Assembly: GCA_020081605.1 (NCBI GenBank)
Contig: JAHREC010000049.1
Location: 2,666,001-2,730,000, forward strand
From: Albifimbria verrucaria
Taxonomy: Eukaryota; Ascomycota; Sordariomycetes; Hypocreales; Stachybotryaceae
Reading direction: 5' to 3'
DNA length: 64,000 bases
Shown: in pieces, positions 59,447 through 64,000 of the stretch
How the letters are laid out: each line of letters starts with the position of its first letter
Numbering within the stretch: position 1 is the stretch's first letter
The notes under the pieces: generated by a model
What the model saw: the letters and a program-made list of their open reading frames with translations, nothing else
The model's database searches: none
Told to the model about the DNA's origin: nothing
Made by a program: the position numbers and the translations under genes

Positions 59447-60467
59447 ATGGCATCCGGATACGACAGAGCTCTCTCTGGTAAGTGGCGGCTTCGCTTAATG
59501 CTGGAAACCCATCGCTAACGTGCATAATCAGTCTTCAGGTTCGTCGTCATCGTTACTCTTGAACGCCCTATTCTGACCCAAGTATAGTCCCGATGGACAC
59601 GTTTTCCAGGTTGAGTATGCCGGCGAGGCTGTGAAGAGAGGTATGTGTATATCGCTACCTAATGATGCGAAGTAAATTGACGTTGATTGCCAGGAACCTG
59701 TGCGGTCGGTGTCAAGGGCAAGGATGTCGTCGTGCTTGGATGCGAGAAGCGATCAGCAATGAAGCTGCAGGATACTCGAATCACGCCTTCCAAGATCCAG
59801 CTTCTCGATACACACGTCGCCCTGGCCTTCGCTGGTCTCAACGCCGATGCCCGAATTCTGGTCGACAAGGCCCGCCTGGAAGCTCAGTCGCACCGTTTGT
59901 CGGTGGAGGACCCCGTCACGATTGACTACATTACCAAATACGTAGCCGGTGTGCAACAGCGCTACACCCAGGCTGGTGGTGTACGGCCATTTGGCATCAG
60001 CACTCTGGTCGTTGGATTCGACAACGGAAGCAAGGTGCCTAGACTCTACCAGACAGAGCCCTCAGGCATTTACTCCGCCTGGTATGTCTCCATTACAAGG
60101 GAAATGGCATTCTGAATCATCTGCTAATGATAACATAGGAAAGCAAATGCCATCGGCTGATCCAGCAAGACGGTCCGGGAGTTCTTGGAGCGAAATTACA
60201 AGGAGGAAATGGACCGTGAAGCTACCATCCGGCTGGCCATTAAGTCACTCCTTGAGGTGGTTCAGACAGGAGCCAAGAACATCGAAATTGCCCTCATGGC
60301 CCCTGGCGCAGCGATTGAGATGCTGCCCACGGACGAGATTGAGGGTTATGTCAAGGAGATTGAGCAGGAGAAGCAGGAGGAGGCAGCCAAGAAGAAGACT
60401 GGCCGGGCGCCGGGCGCGGAGCGCCTCCATCCTGACGCGGGGTCAGGATGACTCTGCTGCCGAGTAA
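59447..60467 (+). CDS. PRE6: 20S proteasome subunit alpha-4 (Pre6)
   Basis: This is an outer-ring subunit of the 20S proteasome. Visible marks are the alpha-subunit signature [68 protein letters not shown] and [11 protein letters not shown], with a Lys-rich tail. Exons are 59447-59477, a 7-nt microexon at 59532-59538, 59588-59640, 59694-60081 and from 60139. Splicing gives RALS-VF-SPDGH correctly only with the microexon. In the last exon the codon at 60158-60160 is TGA where the family has an amino acid ([19 protein letters not shown]); a C-to-T change from CGA would explain it. The last 25 residues are uncertain. As read the frame stops at 60451, but [14 protein letters not shown] in another frame, ending TAA at 60465-60467, looks like the native tail. 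Confidence 0.92.
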
Positions 60468-60647
60468 AGGTCTCTGGTTGGCGTTCTAGAGGAACGGCAT
60501 CGATCTCTGCATTCAGAGCACAATGCCTCTGTATCAATACATTTAATGCCAGAACGTGCACGATTACCAATCATTACCTCGTTTTTAAAAAGTGACAAGC
60601 CGATATCTACCTGCAACGCCATACAACACCAAAATGCCCACTCTTCT

Positions 60648-61166
60648 CTAACCAAGCTTGTCTGCCTCTTCCGTAGGGTCGAATATCGACCTCTTTGAAA
60701 CCTGCTTTGTCCTTTCGTCCTTCAGCATCTTGCTGTTCATCCTGATATCGTCACCTTCGATAGAGAGCGCGGCGTTCGGCGTCTTGGCATCGATGACAAA
60801 GTGGTTATCGCAGTGTGGGCAGTACTCGTCGCTCTCCTCAAACTCCTGGCCGTCCTTGCGGAAGCACTCTTGCACTTCTTGCAGGCGAAGATCATCTCGA
60901 ACGACTGGAGAAGGGGTGCGACTCTTGCTCTTTGTGGCATTCGGCGCAGTCAAACCACTTCCGACCTGTATTCCTCCTGTTAGAACCGACCGCGAAGAAA
61001 TATTGGGATCGAACGAGCTGGCGAGGGATATGTGCGGGTTCGAGCGGTACATACAGCATGGTGAACGGATAGCGACTTGAGCGTTGAGAATATGTTTACT
61101 AGACTGGTTGTGAGAATTTGTCTATAAAGACGTAGGGTCTGATGTGTTTCTGCTTGCTCACCACAT
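60648..61166 (-). CDS. CHY zinc-finger protein
   Basis: CHY zinc fingers bind several zinc ions through Cys and His. Yeast Hot13 of this family helps remodel zinc-loaded small Tim proteins, but the role of this longer fungal type is open. The spliced N-terminus MCKHILNAQVAIRSPCC carries the Cys-Lys-His start, followed by RKWFDCAECHKEQESHP, FEMIFACKKCK, CFRKDGQEFEESDEYCPHCD and FDPTEEADKLG at the end. Exons are 61162-61166 (only ATGTG), 61055-61098 and 60648-60965. The five-base first exon rests on a perfect GTGAGC donor and a family-typical junction. One base is missing from the G run at 60913-60916 and one near 60868-60870 (AAG-AAG shortened). Length after repair is about 120 residues. It converges on PRE6 and is head-to-head with SSL2. 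Confidence 0.85.
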
Positions 61167-61553
61167 CGTGTCCGTGTTCTACTGCAGTCCTCGTGGTTAT
61201 ATGGAGGGTGGAAGAAGCGCTTGCTCTGTATTGACGAGTTCCCGGTAAATGGGATATTTCATTTAGGAGAATCGAATTGCACTTCGCCTCTAGTGCCACA
61301 CCGAGGTCTTCTACTTGTTGGAGGGGTCACATTAGGTACCCAGCAGTGAGCACACAGTGCACCTAACTCCCGTGACCCACCTCTTATCGATATCCAGTGA
61401 CGGTATCACCTACCTTTAGTAAGCACGACTCGAGGCAGCTCTTCTGGGGCCGCCAAATAACTTCACGCTCCCAGACACTTCTCCAGGCAAACCTTCAGTC
61501 AAAACTGCTGTGGCGAGTACACATCGAGCGGGCTATCACGATATCTCGCAAGG
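61167..61553. other. shared divergent promoter region of the CHY gene and SSL2
   Basis: 387 nt between two divergent start codons. It contains one GGTACC near 61336. No other element is recognised. Confidence 0.5.
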
Positions 61554-64000
61554 ATGCCGCCAAAGAGGAAGGCCGGTGATCCCGTCAAGGGAGGAGTCAA
61601 GGCTGGCAGGTCGTCGCGAGTCTCGACCCCGGGAGCGGCCACGCCTCGAAGCATCGACAGCAACGACGAGGTCGAGGAAGAGGAGGAGCCCGTCGATGAA
61701 GTCCTGGAGCGGGACATCGACAAGAACATAGATCTTTTCTCACTTGACCGCTACCAGAAAAGGCACGTCATCCGAGAGCCACTGCCGCACATCTTTGGTG
61801 ACCATGACTTTTCGTATCTCGATCTCAAGAAGGACCACCAGAACCGGCCTCTATGGATCGACCCTCAGAAGGGCAGGATCATCCTAGAGAGTTTCAATCC
61901 TTTGGCCGAGCAAGCACAGGACTTTCTGATTACCATCGCTGAACCGTTGTCCCGACCGACCTTTATGCACGAATATGCCCTTACGACACATAGTTTGTAC
62001 GCTGCTGTGTCGGTCGGACTTTCGCCACACGATATCATCAACACCCTAGAGCGTTTCCTCAAGACGCCTCTCCCGATGAGATTCGAGCCTTCATCACGAA
62101 TTGTACACAAAGTTACGGCAAGGTCAAGCTCGTCTTGAAGAACACCAAGTACTACGTCGAAAGTCCTGATCCCAACATGTTGCAGACCCTGCTCAAGAAT
62201 CCCAAGATTGGACCTCTCCGCGTGCAAAATACTGAGGGTGGTGATGAAATTACCACGTCTGCTGCTCCCAAGATTGGCGGTCTCGTTATTCCGGGAACAA
62301 AAACGCAGCCGGTGTCAAGCAGGCAAATGGGCTTCAGCAGACTACGGAGCCAGGACAAGACGGGCAGCCTATTCAGGAAGGAGATGTCTTTGCAACTCTC
62401 AACGAAGAAGACGATGAGGACCAGGAGATTACTCATTCTTTTGAAATTGCCGATAAAGATGTCGAAACGGTGCAGAAGGAGTGTCTCAACCTGGGATACC
62501 CGGTTCTGGAAGAGTACGATTTCAGGAGGGATGAAGTCAACCCTAACCTCGATATCGATTTGAAGCCCGGAACCCAAATCAGACCATATCAAGAGAAAAG
62601 CCTTAGCAAGATGTTTGGCAATGGACGAGCGAAAAGTGGTCTGATCGTCTTGCCCTGTGGCGCAGGCAAGACCTTGGTTGGCATTACGGCTGCCTGTACA
62701 ATCAAGAAGGGTGTCATTGTCCTATGCACCAGTTCCATGTCTGTGGTGCAATGGCGAAATGAGTTCTTGAAGTGGTCTAACATCAACCCTGACGATATTG
62801 TCGCCTTCACATCAGACTCCAAGGGCAATGTGTTCACTGGTAGCACTGGTATCATTGTCACGACGTACTCCATGGTGACTCAGTCGAGAGCCAGATCGTA
62901 CGATGCAGAGAAGATGATGAAATTCCTCACGGGCCGTGAGTGGGGTCTGATGCTCCTGGACGAAGTGCACGTCGTCCCGGCCAACATCTTCCGTAAGGTA
63001 ACTTCGTCTATCAAGACACATTCGAAGCTAGGCCTTACGGCCACTCTTCTGCGTGAGGATGACAAGATCTCTGATCTTAATTTCCTTATTGGCCCGAAAC
63101 TTTTCGAGGCCAACTGGATGGAGCTGTCAAAGCAAGGTCATATTGCACGTGTGCAGTGTGCTGAGGTATGGTGCCCTATGCCTACAGAATTCTACGACGA
63201 ATATCTTCGTGCTCCATCTCGCAAGAAGAATCTGTTGTATATTATGAACCCACGGAAGTTCCAAGCTTGCCAGTACCTGATCAATTATCACGAGTCGAGA
63301 GGCGACAAAATCATCGTCTTCTCGGATAACGTGTATGCATTGAAAGCATATGCCTTGAAGCTTGGCAAGGCTTTCATTTACGGCAGCACAGGTCAAGCGG
63401 AGCGATTGCAAGTGTTGGAAAATTTCCAGCACAATCCGCAGGTCAATACGCTGTTCTTGTCAAAGATCGGCGATACGTCGTTGGACTTGCCTGAGGCTAC
63501 CTGCCTGATCCAGATTTCCTCGCATTATGGATCACGTCGTCAGGAAGCCCAGAGACTTGGACGTATCCTTCGAGCCAAGCGCCGTAACGACGAAGGCTTT
63601 AATGCATTCTTCTATTCATTAGTATCCAAGGATACACAGGAGATGTATTTCTCATCAAAGCGACAGGCTTTCCTTGTTGATCAAGGATATGCTTTCAAGG
63701 TCATTACACAGTTGGCAAACATTGAGAAAACACCTGGCTTGGCATTTGCGACTGCCAGTGAGCGACGTGAACTCCTGCAGAAAGTTCTTGTAGATAATGA
63801 AAGTATGGAAGACGAGGACATCACGGATGACCTGTTCCACAGCGGAACCATGGGTCGTAGAAAGAAGAAGGGAGCGGCTAGACGAACCGCAGGCACGCTG
63901 GGTGAGCTAAGTGGAGGCCAGGACATGGCGTACATTGAGCAAAATAAGAGGCTGAATCAGTCTCTAAAGAAGGGCAAGGGCAAGAAGGAAAGCCATTCGT
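61554..64000 (+). CDS. SSL2: TFIIH helicase Ssl2/XPB (partial, runs off the right edge)
   Basis: Ssl2 is the 3'-5' DNA translocase of TFIIH, needed for promoter opening and nucleotide excision repair. A basic and acidic N-terminus ([14 protein letters not shown], then a Glu-rich run) precedes the XPB damage-recognition-like domain. Helicase motifs are RPYQEKSL, Walker A in [15 protein letters not shown] in [26 protein letters not shown] and motif VI in [15 protein letters not shown]. One base is missing from CCC at 62072-62074 (restoring LPDEIRAFI) and one from AAAAA at 62299-62303 (restoring [13 protein letters not shown]). After that the frame is open to the end of the window, about 815 residues in. 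The C-terminal Lys-rich tail is incomplete. No intron is seen. Confidence 0.95.

Overview
The window is nuclear DNA from a filamentous ascomycete. Genes carry short (about 45-90 nt) GT-AG introns with CTAAC-type branch points. The proteins read as Pezizomycotina homologues: a two-CH-domain alpha-actinin, a Zn2Cys6 regulator, a GT90 CAP10-type transferase, a CHY zinc-finger protein and a cell-wall-integrity MAPKK. Protein style and intron layout suggest Sordariomycetes, perhaps Hypocreales; this is inference. No transposon, tRNA, rRNA, CRISPR array or secondary-metabolite cluster is supported.

Layout. 0.5-10.3 kb: a DUF2235 alpha/beta-hydrolase, mitochondrial Iba57 and an acidic protein of unknown function, all on the minus strand and widely spaced. 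10.3-16.5 kb: a gene-poor stretch. 16.5-26.1 kb: helicase Dbp8 (minus), MAPKK Mkk1 (plus) and pseudouridine synthase Pus7 (minus). 26.9-37.0 kb is denser: a damaged YDG/SRA-domain gene, a parvulin isomerase, a divergent pair of ribosomal protein genes (eS12 and uS8), a GT90 glycosyltransferase, Paf1 and Rer1. 38.9-47.6 kb: enoyl-CoA hydratase, a RING/Cys-rich/SH3 protein, a cysteine synthase, and a head-to-head pair made of a probable mitochondrial protein and mitochondrial ribosomal protein bL19m. 48.9-64.0 kb: alpha-actinin, a D-2-hydroxyglutarate/D-lactate dehydrogenase, a Zn2Cys6 regulator, proteasome subunit Pre6, a CHY zinc-finger protein and the TFIIH helicase Ssl2/XPB, cut by the right edge.

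The genes are mainly housekeeping and form no single pathway. Several products act in mitochondria (Iba57, enoyl-CoA hydratase, probably the cysteine synthase, bL19m and its neighbour, the D-2HG dehydrogenase).

The most important property of the sequence is technical. Nearly every conserved gene is broken by single-base losses, mostly in short homopolymers, at more than 30 positions and in essential genes (ribosomal proteins, Paf1, Ssl2, Dbp8). This looks like an unpolished assembly rather than gene decay, so most coding spans below need one or more restored bases to read through. The most interesting biological signals are an exact 14-bp motif, GTACCTGTACCTCA, found three times and only upstream of genes; a HomolD-like box between the two ribosomal protein genes; very small coding exons (3, 5 and 7 nt); and an in-frame TGA in PRE6.
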